Shown in pieces: positions 7,647 to 15,218 of a stretch of DNA of 24,363 nucleotides. Position numbers and translations under genes: made by a program. The stretch is taken from contig CAMPKJ010000051.1 in NCBI GenBank assembly GCA_946887105.1, positions 1 through 24,363 on the forward strand, read 5' to 3'. Position 1 is the first letter of the stretch; every line of letters starts with the position of its first letter. Origin of the DNA: an uncultured Acidobacteriota bacterium (GTDB taxonomy: Bacteria > Acidobacteriota > Thermoanaerobaculia > Gp7-AA8). The notes beneath the pieces are model-generated. The model was given only the letters and a program-made list of their open reading frames with translations, searched no databases and was not told the DNA's origin.

Positions 7647-8570
7647 TCATTCGAGCTTGATCCTCGGGTCGACGACCGCGTACATCAGGTCGCTCAGGAA
7701 ATTCACCATGATGTAAGTCAGCGCGATCACCAGGATCGACGCCTGCACCTGCGGGTAATCGCGCGTGGTGATCGACTGGATGAGCAGGCGGCCGAGACCG
7801 GGCCAGGAGAAGATCTGCTCGGTGATGATCGCGCCGGTGAGCAGCGATCCGAACTGCAGCGCCAGGATCGTGATCACCGGGATGAGCGCGTTCTTCAGCG
7901 CGTGACGGAAGATCGCCTTCGCGCGCGTCACGCCTTTGGCGATCGCGGTGGTGACGTAGAGCTGGCCGAGCTCGTCCGCGAGGCTGACGCGGATCATGCG
8001 CGTGAGGATCGCCGACAGCGCCAGGCCCATCGTCACCGACGGCAGCACCAGCGACTTCAGGCCGTCCTCGCGGCCGGAGACCGGAAACCATTCGCGATTG
8101 ATCGCAAACGCGATGATCAGCAGCGGTCCGAACCAGAAGCTGGGCATGGAGACGCCGATCAGCGCGAAGAAGCGCGCCACGTTGTCGATCCAGGAGTTTC
8201 GATAGATGGCCGACACGATCCCGAGCGGGAACGCCACCAGCAGCGCCACGAACATCGCGCCGAACGCGAGCTGCATCGTGGCCGGATAGCGGACCGCGAT
8301 CTCCCTGGCCACGCTCTGGTTGGTGCGGAACGATTGCCCGAGATCGCCGTGGGCGAGGTTGTTGAGATAGGTGACGTACTGCTTCCAGAGCGGCTGGTCG
8401 AGGCCGAGCGCCTTGCGCACGTTGAGCACGTCCTGCGGCCGCGCACCCTCGCCCGCGATCTGCATGGCCGGATCGCCCGGGATGAGATGGATGAGCGAGA
8501 AGATCAGGGTCAGGATCCCGAGCGTAATCGGGATCATCTGCAGGAACCTGCGGATGATGTACTGAGTCAT
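7647..8570 (-). CDS. ABC transporter permease, DppB/OppB/NikB family
   Basis: A 307-residue inner-membrane permease with the standard DppB start (MTQYIIRRFLQMIPITLGI, first helix), a periplasmic LIPGDPA segment (about residues 29-35), and GDLGQSFRTNQSV (about 75-87). The EAA loop lies around TAIAKGVTRAKAIFRHALKNALIP. The C-terminus (AVVDPRIKLE) is typical of the family. It is the first of two permease genes, 49 bp downstream of tldE on the same strand. Its stop codon touches the repeat array separating it from the DppC-like gene. Cognate ATPases and substrate-binding protein are missing locally, so they must be encoded elsewhere or the locus is incomplete. Confidence 0.93.
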   Translation of the reverse strand: MTQYIIRRFLQMIPITLGILTLIFSLIHLIPGDPAMQIAGEGARPQDVLNVRKALGLDQPLWKQYVTYLNNLAHGDLGQSFRTNQSVAREIAVRYPATMQLAFGAMFVALLVAFPLGIVSAIYRNSWIDNVARFFALIGVSMPSFWFGPLLIIAFAINREWFPVSGREDGLKSLVLPSVTMGLALSAILTRMIRVSLADELGQLYVTTAIAKGVTRAKAIFRHALKNALIPVITILALQFGSLLTGAIITEQIFSWPGLGRLLIQSITTRDYPQVQASILVIALTYIMVNFLSDLMYAVVDPRIKLE

Positions 8571-8619
8571 GCCGTCGCCATCATGCTGTCGCCGGGCCGA
8601 TCTGCAACAACCTCGCCGT

Positions 8620-9969
8620 TCACGACGCGCTCTCCTGCTTGCCGGTGATGTTCCAGCCGCGGATTTTCGCCACCGGCGCGCGCGTGCCGCCGAACATGTT
8701 GTACCAGGTCCCGCAGCTGCGGCGCTCGCGTGAGAGCGATTCGATGTTCGAAAAGGCTTCGATCATCGACTGCGTCCAGCGCAGGTTCGGCAGCCGCGCG
8801 GCCACTTTTCCGTCGCGGATAAGGAACGTGCCGTCGCGCGTGGTGCCGGTCATGAGTGCCGTCTTCGGTTCCAGCAGTCCGTTGACGTAGTTGAAGCGCG
8901 TGACCCAGATGCCGAGCTTCGTCGAGGCGATCATCTCTTCCCGCGAGGAGTCGCCGCCGCTCATGGTCAGGTGAAACGCGGCGCCATGTTCGGGTGAGCC
9001 GAGGCTCCAGGCGTTCGCGGTCGGCGTGAGGCCGAGGCGGTCCGCCCAGGTCTTGTCGAGCACCGGCGTGCGCAGGATTCCGTTCTCGACGATCGGGACC
9101 GCGCGCTTCGGCAGTCCCTCGATGTCGAACGGGAACGGGAGATACGACGTCGCGTCGTCGAGGAGCGTGAAGTTTTCGCCGAGGATCCGCTTGCCGAGAT
9201 TGCCGACGAAGAACGAAGAGCCGTCCTCGAACGACTGGCCGGTGAACGCGATCATGTTCATCCACTCGAACACCTCCGCGAGCGCCGGCGGCTCGAGGAT
9301 CACGTCGTACGCGCCGGGGGTCAGGTCTTCGATGTGGTCCGCCGCGAGCGTCGCCTTCAGGACGGCTTCATCGCCGAGCGCGGCCATGTCGACGGCGGCG
9401 CTGCGGCGTTCGCGAAGCGTGGCGTAACCGGAGCCGATGCTGCCGATGGCGATGACCGTCGCGTCGGCGTGGGTCATGCGCGCGTAGCGGCGGACGCCGT
9501 GCGTATTGCCGCAGGCGACCGAGGACGCCGCGGTCCCATACGAGCCGGCGAACTGGACGTTGTCCCCGCGTTCGAACATCGTCCTGAGCGCGCGCGCCTT
9601 TTCGGCTGCGGAGAGTGTGGCGGTCGGCTCGTCGAACGAGTCGACTGGCGGGACCGGCTCGTTGTCGCGATACAGCCCCGCGAATCCCTGCACCGGCCCG
9701 GAGTGCCTGGCCGCCTCCCGCGCCACGTCGGCCGTTCGCGCGATCTCGTCCTCGTCGAACGCCGTCGTCGTGGCCACGCCCATCGCGCCGTTCACGATCA
9801 CGCGCAGCGTCAGCGCCGCGCTCTCCTCCGACATGTTCTGGTGCAGCTGCGAGTTCGCGAAGCGGCTGATGTTCTGATCGACGGAGAAGAACGCGGCATC
9901 CGCTTCGTCCGCGCCGGCAGCGCTCAGCGCGCGTTCGAGGATGGCGAAGGAATCGGACTCGCTACGCAT
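8620..9969 (-). CDS. pmbA: TldE/PmbA family protein (metalloprotease partner subunit)
   Basis: A 449-residue protein of normal TldE length. The N-terminal domain includes FSVDQNISRFANSQLHQN (residues 28-45). Later segments such as GYATLRERRSAAVD, FEWMNMIAFTGQSFEDGSSF and the C-terminal WYNMFGGTRAPVAKIRGW match the TldD/PmbA family. It has no HExxxH motif, as expected for TldE, the non-zinc subunit of the TldD/TldE heterodimer that degrades unfolded or modified peptides and can mature RiPPs such as microcin B17. Its partner TldD is two genes upstream, separated by a nucleotide-sugar dehydrogenase. The gap to the upstream gene is 20 bp, consistent with one operon. Confidence 0.88.
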   Translation of the reverse strand: MRSESDSFAILERALSAAGADEADAAFFSVDQNISRFANSQLHQNMSEESAALTLRVIVNGAMGVATTTAFDEDEIARTADVAREAARHSGPVQGFAGLYRDNEPVPPVDSFDEPTATLSAAEKARALRTMFERGDNVQFAGSYGTAASSVACGNTHGVRRYARMTHADATVIAIGSIGSGYATLRERRSAAVDMAALGDEAVLKATLAADHIEDLTPGAYDVILEPPALAEVFEWMNMIAFTGQSFEDGSSFFVGNLGKRILGENFTLLDDATSYLPFPFDIEGLPKRAVPIVENGILRTPVLDKTWADRLGLTPTANAWSLGSPEHGAAFHLTMSGGDSSREEMIASTKLGIWVTRFNYVNGLLEPKTALMTGTTRDGTFLIRDGKVAARLPNLRWTQSMIEAFSNIESLSRERRSCGTWYNMFGGTRAPVAKIRGWNITGKQESAS

Positions 9970-9989
9970 GCGTCACGCGCGATCGCACG

Positions 9990-11324
9990 TTATGCGCGAA
10001 CCAGCTCCGTGTCATCGAGCGCCGCGGCCGGCACGACGTTTCGCGTGTCGATCACCAGTCTCGTCAGCGAGTAGAGCGCGGGATCTTTGAACTGGTCGTG
10101 CGGCGTCGACAGCAGGACCGCGTCGTACTTGCCGAACTCCTCGGGTGTACACGGCACCGAGGCCAGGTCGAGGTCGAACTTGCGCACCCGCTTCGCGGTC
10201 GGAATGTACGGATCGCAGTACGAGACCAGCGCGCCGCGCTCGCGCAGCAACTCGATCAGCTCGAACGATGGCGACTCGCGGTCGTCGTCGATGTTCGGCT
10301 TGTACGAGAGCCCGAGGACCAGCACCTTCGCGCCGCGGACGCTCTTGCCGTGCGCGTTGATCGCCTCCGCCACGCGGTCGATGACGTAGCGCGGCATGCC
10401 GGTGTTGATCTCGCCGGCCAGCTCGATGAAGCGCGCCCACGTGCCGTGCTCGGCCGCCTTCCAGGTCAGGTAGAACGGATCGAGCGGAATGCAGTGGCCG
10501 CCGAGGCCGGGGCCGGGATAGAACGGCATGAAGCCGAACGGCTTCGTGCTCGCGGCGGAGATCACTTCCCAGACGTTGATGCCCATGCGCTCGAAGACCA
10601 CTTTGAGCTCGTTCACGAGCGCGATGTTCACCGCCCGGAAGATGTTCTCGAGCAGTTTCGACGACTCCGCCACCTCGGTGCTGCTGACCGGGACGATGCG
10701 ATCGATGGCCGAGCTGTAGAGCGCGACCGCGGCGCGCAGCGATGGCTCATCGATGCCGCCCACGACCTTGGGGATGTTTTTGGTGTGGAACTTCTCGTTG
10801 CCCGGATCTTCGCGCTCGGGGGAGAAGGCGAGGAAGAAGTCGCTGCCGACGTCCATGCCGCGATCGTTGAATCGCGTGAGCAGCTCTTCGCGCGTCGTGC
10901 CGGGATATGTCGTCGACTCGAGCACCACCAGCTGTCCCTTGCGCAGGCGCTTCGCGACCGCTTCGGCGGTGACGCGGACGTAGGAGAGATCGGGCTCGCG
11001 ATGCGCGCCGAGGGGTGTGGGGACGCAGATCAGGATGGCATCGCATTCGGCGAGGCGGTCGTAGTCGACGGTCGCTTCCGCGCGTCCGCTGCCGAATGCC
11101 GCCGCGACGCGCTGCGGGCCGATGTGGCGGATGTACGACTCGCCGCGCCCGAGTGCCTCGGTTTTCTTGCGGTCGACGTCGAAGCCGATCACGCGGAATC
11201 CGCTCTCGCTGAACAGCAGCACGAGCGGCAGGCCGACATACCCGAGCCCGATTACGCCGACGGTGGCGCTGCGGTCGTGAATCGAGTCGAGGAGCGGCTG
11301 AACGGGTTCAGTAGTGGTGGTCAT
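9990..11324 (-). CDS. Nucleotide-sugar 6-dehydrogenase (UDP-GlcNAc/ManNAc dehydrogenase, WbpA/WecC type)
   Basis: A 444-residue cytoplasmic enzyme that oxidises C6 of a UDP-sugar to the uronic acid with two NAD+. The Rossmann motif is VIGLGYVGLPL (residues 24-34). The catalytic Lys is probably K223 in EVAESSKLLEN and the nucleophilic Cys is C278 in GGHCIPLDPFYL. The C-terminal UDP-binding domain has LGLSYKPNIDDDRESPS. The GGHCIPLDP form fits UDP-N-acetylhexosamine dehydrogenases (WbpA, TviB, WecC) better than UDP-glucose dehydrogenase, but the exact substrate needs phylogeny. It lies between tldD and tldE, which is unusual. A Shine-Dalgarno GGAG lies 5 bases before the ATG, and a possible -10 box further upstream could give it its own promoter. 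Confidence 0.92.
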   Translation of the reverse strand: MTTTTEPVQPLLDSIHDRSATVGVIGLGYVGLPLVLLFSESGFRVIGFDVDRKKTEALGRGESYIRHIGPQRVAAAFGSGRAEATVDYDRLAECDAILICVPTPLGAHREPDLSYVRVTAEAVAKRLRKGQLVVLESTTYPGTTREELLTRFNDRGMDVGSDFFLAFSPEREDPGNEKFHTKNIPKVVGGIDEPSLRAAVALYSSAIDRIVPVSSTEVAESSKLLENIFRAVNIALVNELKVVFERMGINVWEVISAASTKPFGFMPFYPGPGLGGHCIPLDPFYLTWKAAEHGTWARFIELAGEINTGMPRYVIDRVAEAINAHGKSVRGAKVLVLGLSYKPNIDDDRESPSFELIELLRERGALVSYCDPYIPTAKRVRKFDLDLASVPCTPEEFGKYDAVLLSTPHDQFKDPALYSLTRLVIDTRNVVPAAALDDTELVRA

Positions 11325-11342
11325 TGGTTCTCCGGGCGGCGC

Positions 11343-11348
11343 AAGATA
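11343..11348 (-). promoter_or_regulatory. Candidate internal -10 box (TATCTT) before the sugar dehydrogenase
   Basis: TATCTT reads on the minus strand in a locally AT-rich stretch just after the tldD stop, 18 bp before the ATG at 11324. A GGAG Shine-Dalgarno (11330-11333) lies between. This layout differs from the leaderless-type starts and would let the dehydrogenase be expressed apart from tldD. Confidence 0.25.
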
Positions 11349-11365
11349 TCAATTTTTGACGGGGT

Positions 11366-12820
11366 TTATCCCATCTCGACGCCGCGGAATCGCGCCGCCG
11401 GCGCCCCATGGGCGACGCGCATGGTCTGCATCGGATCGCCTTTCCCGCAGTTCGGCAGTCCCCAGATCTGCCAGGAATCGCGATCGGCAATCGCGTCGCA
11501 GGAGCGCCAGAAACCGGGGGTGTTGCCGGTGTAGAGCGGATTGCGCAGCATGCGGCCGAGGCGGCCGTTCTCGATCTCCCAGGCCACTTCGCAGCCGAAC
11601 TGGAAGTTGAGGCGCAGGTCGTCGATCGACCACGACTTGTTGGTCTCGACGAAGATGCCGCGCTTCGTGTCCGCGATGATGTCCGCCAGAGGCGTGTCGC
11701 CCGGCTCGAGATTGATGTTGGTCATGCGGATGATCGGGATGCGCGCTGCGCTCTCGGCGCGGACCGTGCCGTTCGATTTGCGTCCGATCGAGGATGCCGT
11801 ATCGCGGCCGGTCAGATAGCCGACGAATATCCCGTTCTCGACGAGATGAAAACGCTGTCCCGGCACGCCGTCGTCGTCGAACGCGAACGAGCCGATCGAG
11901 CCGGGGATGGTGGCGTCGGCGACGAGGTTCACGAGCGGCGAACCGTAGCGGAACGTGCCGAGCATCGACGGCTGCAGGAACGAGCCGCCCGCCAGCGAGA
12001 TCTCCAGTCCCATGGCGCGATCGAGCTCGGTCGGATGGCCGCACGACTCGTGGACCTGCAACGCGAGCTGCGCCGATCCGACGATGAGATCGAAGCGCCC
12101 GGCCGGCGCCTTCGGTGCGACGAGCAATGCCAGCGCCTCGTCGCGGATCTCCAGCGCCTTGGCGGGCATGTTCAGCCGCTCGATGAACTCCCATCCTTCG
12201 GCCTGAAAATCGCCGCCGAACGGATTGGGATACGTGCGGCGCTGGAAGTCGTCGCCGTGAATGGCCACCGCCTCGATGCCGCCGCCCATCTGCGTGGTGG
12301 TTTGTTCGATGAAGCTGCCGATGTTCGAGGCGAAGAGTTTCTCCTGCCGGTAACACGAGATCTCGCCCGAGACCTGATGGATGCGTGCATCGCCGCGCAT
12401 CGGTTCAGTGGCCTGCATCAGATGATCGATCTTCTGTCCGATGGGGATGGACCACGGATCGATGCGGTATTCGGAATGCGCGGACGCGACATACGGCTCG
12501 ACGTCGCTGAGCGTGACCTGCTGCGTCGAGGCGATGTTGCTCGCCGCCGCGACTTCCAGCGCCCGCCGGGCCGTCTTCCGCAGCGACGCTGCGCTCACGT
12601 CGCTCGTGGCCGCGAACCCCCACCCATTCCCCATCAGCACGCGCACCCCGACCGCGCGATCGACGGTCGAGGAGAGATGGTCGACCTCCCCGTTGCGGAC
12701 CTTCACGTGCTGCTGATGCGTGGCGGTGTAGCGGATGTCCGCATACCGCAGCGCCGGATCGGCCAGCGACGAAAGCACCTCTTCGAGCTGTGCCCGCTCC
12801 GGCTGCCGCTCCGTGGTCAT
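11366..12820 (-). CDS. tldD: TldD family zinc metalloprotease
   Basis: A 484-residue protein. The zinc site is HESCGHPTELDRA: H257, E258 and H262 form the HExxxH motif of TldD. Cys458 in LPNCGKGDP is the likely extra ligand. Other family segments include VDRAVGVRVLMGNGWGFAATSD (about residues 53-74, split here only by fold elements) and VENGIFVGYLTGRDTASSIG. TldD and TldE form a heterodimer that cleaves unfolded or modified peptides inside a closed chamber. The frame stays open upstream to 13111, across the divergent toxin-antitoxin gene, but similarity begins at MTTERQPERAQLEEVL, so ATG 12820 is used. A TATAAT box 9 bp upstream supports that start. Its partner tldE is at 8620-9969, not adjacent. 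Confidence 0.92.
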   Translation of the reverse strand: MTTERQPERAQLEEVLSSLADPALRYADIRYTATHQQHVKVRNGEVDHLSSTVDRAVGVRVLMGNGWGFAATSDVSAASLRKTARRALEVAAASNIASTQQVTLSDVEPYVASAHSEYRIDPWSIPIGQKIDHLMQATEPMRGDARIHQVSGEISCYRQEKLFASNIGSFIEQTTTQMGGGIEAVAIHGDDFQRRTYPNPFGGDFQAEGWEFIERLNMPAKALEIRDEALALLVAPKAPAGRFDLIVGSAQLALQVHESCGHPTELDRAMGLEISLAGGSFLQPSMLGTFRYGSPLVNLVADATIPGSIGSFAFDDDGVPGQRFHLVENGIFVGYLTGRDTASSIGRKSNGTVRAESAARIPIIRMTNINLEPGDTPLADIIADTKRGIFVETNKSWSIDDLRLNFQFGCEVAWEIENGRLGRMLRNPLYTGNTPGFWRSCDAIADRDSWQIWGLPNCGKGDPMQTMRVAHGAPAARFRGVEMG

Positions 12821-12829
12821 GGGCGCGGG

Positions 12830-12835
12830 ATTATA
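12830..12835 (-). promoter_or_regulatory. Consensus -10 box (TATAAT) for tldD
   Basis: Perfect TATAAT on the minus strand, ending 9 bp before the tldD ATG, so the 5' leader would be only 2-3 bases. It could start transcription of the whole tldD-to-6004 run. No good -35 box is seen. Confidence 0.5.
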
Positions 12836-12853
12836 GGCGGAGCGCCCGCGGCT

Positions 12854-12859
12854 TAGAAT
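12854..12859 (+). promoter_or_regulatory. Candidate -10 box (TAGAAT) for the toxin-antitoxin operon
   Basis: TAGAAT ends 6 bp before the ATG at 12866, placing a standard transcription start on the A of the start codon, i.e. a leaderless mRNA. It faces the tldD TATAAT in a 45-bp divergent gap. Confidence 0.4.
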
Positions 12860-12865
12860 GAAGCG

Positions 12866-13156
12866 ATGGGCATCGACGAGATCATCGGGAGCAAGCGCGA
12901 CGAGATCCTGCGCATCGCGCAGAAACACGGCGTGACCAGCATCCGTGTCTTCGGCTCCGTAGCCCGCGGCGAGGCAGGACCGGATAGCGACGTCGATTTT
13001 CTCATCGAGATTGGCGAGCGGCCCAGTCCTTTGTTTCCCGTCCGTTTCATTCGCGATCTGGAAGAGCTCCTCGGCCGTCACGTCGATGTCGTGACGCCCA
13101 ATGGTCTGCACTGGTACATCAAGAATCGGGTCCTGGACGAGGCCGTGGGTCTGTGA
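12866..13156 (+). CDS. mntA: MntA-type nucleotidyltransferase antitoxin
   Basis: A 96-residue minimal nucleotidyltransferase. The catalytic GS-x10-DxD is exact: G30-S31 in VFGSVARGE, then D42 and D44 in DSDVDFL. In characterised MntA/HepT pairs the antitoxin neutralises HepT by adding AMP groups to a tyrosine beside the toxin active site. The gene overlaps the following hepT by 4 bp (GTGA), the usual antitoxin-first order. It starts 45 bp from the divergent tldD and probably has a leaderless promoter. The C-terminus VDVVTPNGLHWYIKNRVLDEAV matches the family. Activity is inferred from motif and partner. Confidence 0.92.
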   Translation: MGIDEIIGSKRDEILRIAQKHGVTSIRVFGSVARGEAGPDSDVDFLIEIGERPSPLFPVRFIRDLEELLGRHVDVVTPNGLHWYIKNRVLDEAVGL

Positions 13157-13497
13157 AGGACGACCGGTTCTATTTCGTCCACATGCTCGAGTGCATCTCG
13201 AACATTCGTGATGACACAGCGAACCTCAAAGAGAATTTCGCTGGCAATCGCACCATCCGCGATGCGGTCATGCACAACCTCCGGTTGCTCGCTGAGACGT
13301 CAAAACGCGTTTCGAACGAAGCACGTGCGCGGCACCCCGAGATCCCATGGAGAGATCTTGCCGACTTCAGGAACGTCGTCGTTCACGACTACCTGAAGAT
13401 CGACTACGACGAGATCTGGCTCATCATCGAGAACAACCTGCCGCCGCTGCAGGAGGACCTCGAACGGATCGTCGGCGACCTGCGATCTCCTTCTTGA
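13153..13497 (+). CDS. hepT: HepT-like RNase toxin (DUF86/HEPN)
   Basis: A 114-residue helical HEPN-family protein beginning at GTG 13153. The HEPN RNase motif R-x4-6-H is R73-NVVV-H78 and continues to Tyr80, giving the R-x4-H-x-Y form in which Tyr is the AMPylation target of MntA. KIDYDEIWLIIENNLPPL near the end is a typical DUF86 segment. HepT toxins cleave tRNA or mRNA as dimers. Overlap with mntA implies translational coupling. All active-site residues are present, so nothing suggests decay. Confidence 0.92.
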   Translation: MKDDRFYFVHMLECISNIRDDTANLKENFAGNRTIRDAVMHNLRLLAETSKRVSNEARARHPEIPWRDLADFRNVVVHDYLKIDYDEIWLIIENNLPPLQEDLERIVGDLRSPS

Positions 13498-13499
13498 AC

Positions 13500-13505
13500 T
13501 ATCGT
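13500..13505 (+). promoter_or_regulatory. Candidate -10 box (TATCGT) for the phosphodiester glycosidase gene
   Basis: TATCGT lies in the 18-bp gap after hepT, 10 bp before ATG 13516, with no Shine-Dalgarno. Same spacing as the box before the gene at 299. It would separate this transcript from the toxin-antitoxin operon. Confidence 0.28.
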
Positions 13506-13515
13506 TCGCGCTGAC

Positions 13516-14286
13516 ATGAAGCGTCTCTCCCTTCTTTTCCTTCTTTTCTTCACGGCCAGCGTGCATGCGCAGTGGCGGCTGGTCGCTCCCGGGGTCGAGT
13601 ATCAGCGGATCACGCGCGGGAATCTCGACGTGCACGTGGCGCGGGTGGATCTCCGAAATGCGCAGTTGCGGGTGATCGCCAGCGAGGAGAGCGACCGCGG
13701 GCTGACGGTCAGCGAGTTTGCGAAGAAGCGCCAGGCGATCATCGCCATCAACGCCGACTACTTCGACGAACAGCAACGGCCGATCGGGCTCTCGGCCGGC
13801 GCGTGCGGGGTGTGGACGAAGGGGCAGCCGGTCGGGCGCAAGCAGGGACTGGTGGGCGTGGGGCGCAGGCGTGCGGAGATCCAGCGGAACACGATGAAGA
13901 AGCGCTGGTGGATGTCGGGTGCCGTGTCGGGCTGGCCGATGTTGAACAAAGACTGCACGCCGATCGCGCAACTGCCGGGCAGCGATTTCTTCACGCGCGC
14001 GCCGCATCCGCGTACGGCGGTCGGGCTCTCGAAAAACGGGAAGACGATGTACTTCGTGGTCGCGGACGGACGCCGGCCCACGGTGCCCGGGCCGACGCTG
14101 CCGGAGCTGGCCGCATTCATGGACGAGCTGGGCGCGTGTTCGGCGATGAATCTCGACGGCGGCGGCTCCAGCGCGTTCTGGCTCGAAGACGCCATCGTCA
14201 ACCAGCCCAGCGACGGCACGGAGCGGAAAGTCGGGAATCACCTTGCCGTGGTGGCGTCGCATGACTATAAGGGCTGCTCGAAATGA
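13516..14286 (+). CDS. Secreted phosphodiester glycosidase (NAGPA/DUF2233 domain)
   Basis: A 256-residue exported protein. Residues 1-18 are a clear signal peptide (MKRLSLLFLLFFTASVHA, cleavage before QW). The NAGPA domain fills the rest: AIINADYF-like AIINxDYF segment around 76-83, HPRTAVGLSKNG (164-175), VVADGRRP (181-188), TLPELAAFMDELGA (194-207) and MNLDGGGSSAFW (211-222), ending in PSDGTERKVGNHLAV. Mammalian NAGPA removes GlcNAc from phosphodiester-linked lysosomal tags; bacterial members are envelope or secreted proteins with mostly unknown glycan phosphodiester substrates. The stop overlaps the following epimerase start by 4 bp (ATGA), so the two may be co-translated, linking it loosely to sugar metabolism. 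Confidence 0.85.
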   Translation: MKRLSLLFLLFFTASVHAQWRLVAPGVEYQRITRGNLDVHVARVDLRNAQLRVIASEESDRGLTVSEFAKKRQAIIAINADYFDEQQRPIGLSAGACGVWTKGQPVGRKQGLVGVGRRRAEIQRNTMKKRWWMSGAVSGWPMLNKDCTPIAQLPGSDFFTRAPHPRTAVGLSKNGKTMYFVVADGRRPTVPGPTLPELAAFMDELGACSAMNLDGGGSSAFWLEDAIVNQPSDGTERKVGNHLAVVASHDYKGCSK

Positions 14287-15203
14287 GAGTCCTGGTCACG
14301 GGTGGCGCCGGATTCATCGCCTCGCACATCGTCGATGCCTACATCGAGCGCGGTCACGACGTGGTCATCGTCGATGACCTGAGCAGCGGTCAGCTCGAGA
14401 ACGTGAATGAGAAGGCGGAGCTGGTCGTCGCCGATCTCCGCGATCCGGCCACGATCGACAAACTGCGCGGGCGCGGCTTCGATCTGGTCAACCATCACGC
14501 GGCGCAGATCGACGTGCGCGTCTCCGTTGCCGATCCGGCCGCCGACGCGGAGCTGAACATCGTGGCCGCGCTGCGTTTGTTCCAGGCCATGGTGAACGAC
14601 GGCGTGAAGAAGTTCATCTTCGCCTCCAGCGGCGGTGCGGCGTACGGCGAGCCGCAGTACGTGCCGCAGGACGAGCAGCATCCGGTGGCGCCGCTCTCGC
14701 CGTACGGCTGCGCGAAGCTGGCCATCGATCAGTACCTGCACTTCTTCCGCTTCGTCCACGGCGTGCGCGCAACGTCGCTGCGCTACGCGAACGTGTACGG
14801 ACCGCGGCAGCGCAAGGACGGCGAGGCGGGCGTGGTGGCGATCTTCGCCGGTGCGCTCCTGGCCGGCACGACGGCGCGCATCAACGGCGACGGCGAGCAG
14901 ACCCGCGACTATGTCTTCGTCGGCGATGTGGTCAACGCGAACATGGCCGCGTCCGAGATGGAAACGGACGGGATCTACAACGTCGGCACCGGCGTCGAGG
15001 TGACGGTCAATCAGCTCTTCGAAGCCATCCGCAGGACGCTGACGAGCGATGCGAAGGCGGAGTACGCGCCGGCCAAGGCGGGCGAACAGATCCGCAGCGT
15101 GCTGGACGGCTCGAAGCTGCGCACGCTGGCCGCGCTGCCGGAGCCGGTGCCGCTCGACGAAGGGCTCAGGCGGACGATCGAGTGGATGCGTTCGCGTGCG
15201 TAA
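14283..15203 (+). CDS. NAD-dependent sugar epimerase/dehydratase (GalE-like SDR)
   Basis: A 306-residue extended short-chain dehydrogenase. The NAD motif is TGGAGFIASH (residues 6-15). The catalytic set is Ser116 in FASSGGAAYGEP with Tyr141 and Lys145 in SPYGCAKLAIDQY. RYANVYGPRQ (167-176) and NVGTGVEVTVNQLF are typical of UDP-glucose/UDP-GlcNAc 4-epimerases. The product is probably a 4-epimerised UDP-sugar for cell-surface glycan synthesis, but dehydratase activity is not excluded. It starts inside the stop codon of the glycosidase gene. Confidence 0.9.
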   Translation: MRVLVTGGAGFIASHIVDAYIERGHDVVIVDDLSSGQLENVNEKAELVVADLRDPATIDKLRGRGFDLVNHHAAQIDVRVSVADPAADAELNIVAALRLFQAMVNDGVKKFIFASSGGAAYGEPQYVPQDEQHPVAPLSPYGCAKLAIDQYLHFFRFVHGVRATSLRYANVYGPRQRKDGEAGVVAIFAGALLAGTTARINGDGEQTRDYVFVGDVVNANMAASEMETDGIYNVGTGVEVTVNQLFEAIRRTLTSDAKAEYAPAKAGEQIRSVLDGSKLRTLAALPEPVPLDEGLRRTIEWMRSRA

Positions 15204-15218
15204 TCCACGCGCGAGCGC

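Noticed and set aside
8567..8584. Five-codon mini-frame (MMATA) whose stop overlaps the permease start by ATGA
   Set aside because: A leader peptide is conceivable, but it is too short, lacks a Shine-Dalgarno and is easily explained by chance.
10098..12856. Two long plus-strand frames opposite the dehydrogenase and tldD
   Set aside because: The minus strand has intact catalytic motifs (GGHCIPLDP, HExxxH). The plus-strand products are Arg/Asp/Ala-rich shadows.
12821..13111. N-terminal extension of tldD by 97 codons
   Set aside because: It would run antisense through the MntA gene, has no TldD similarity and lies upstream of a TATAAT box next to ATG 12820.
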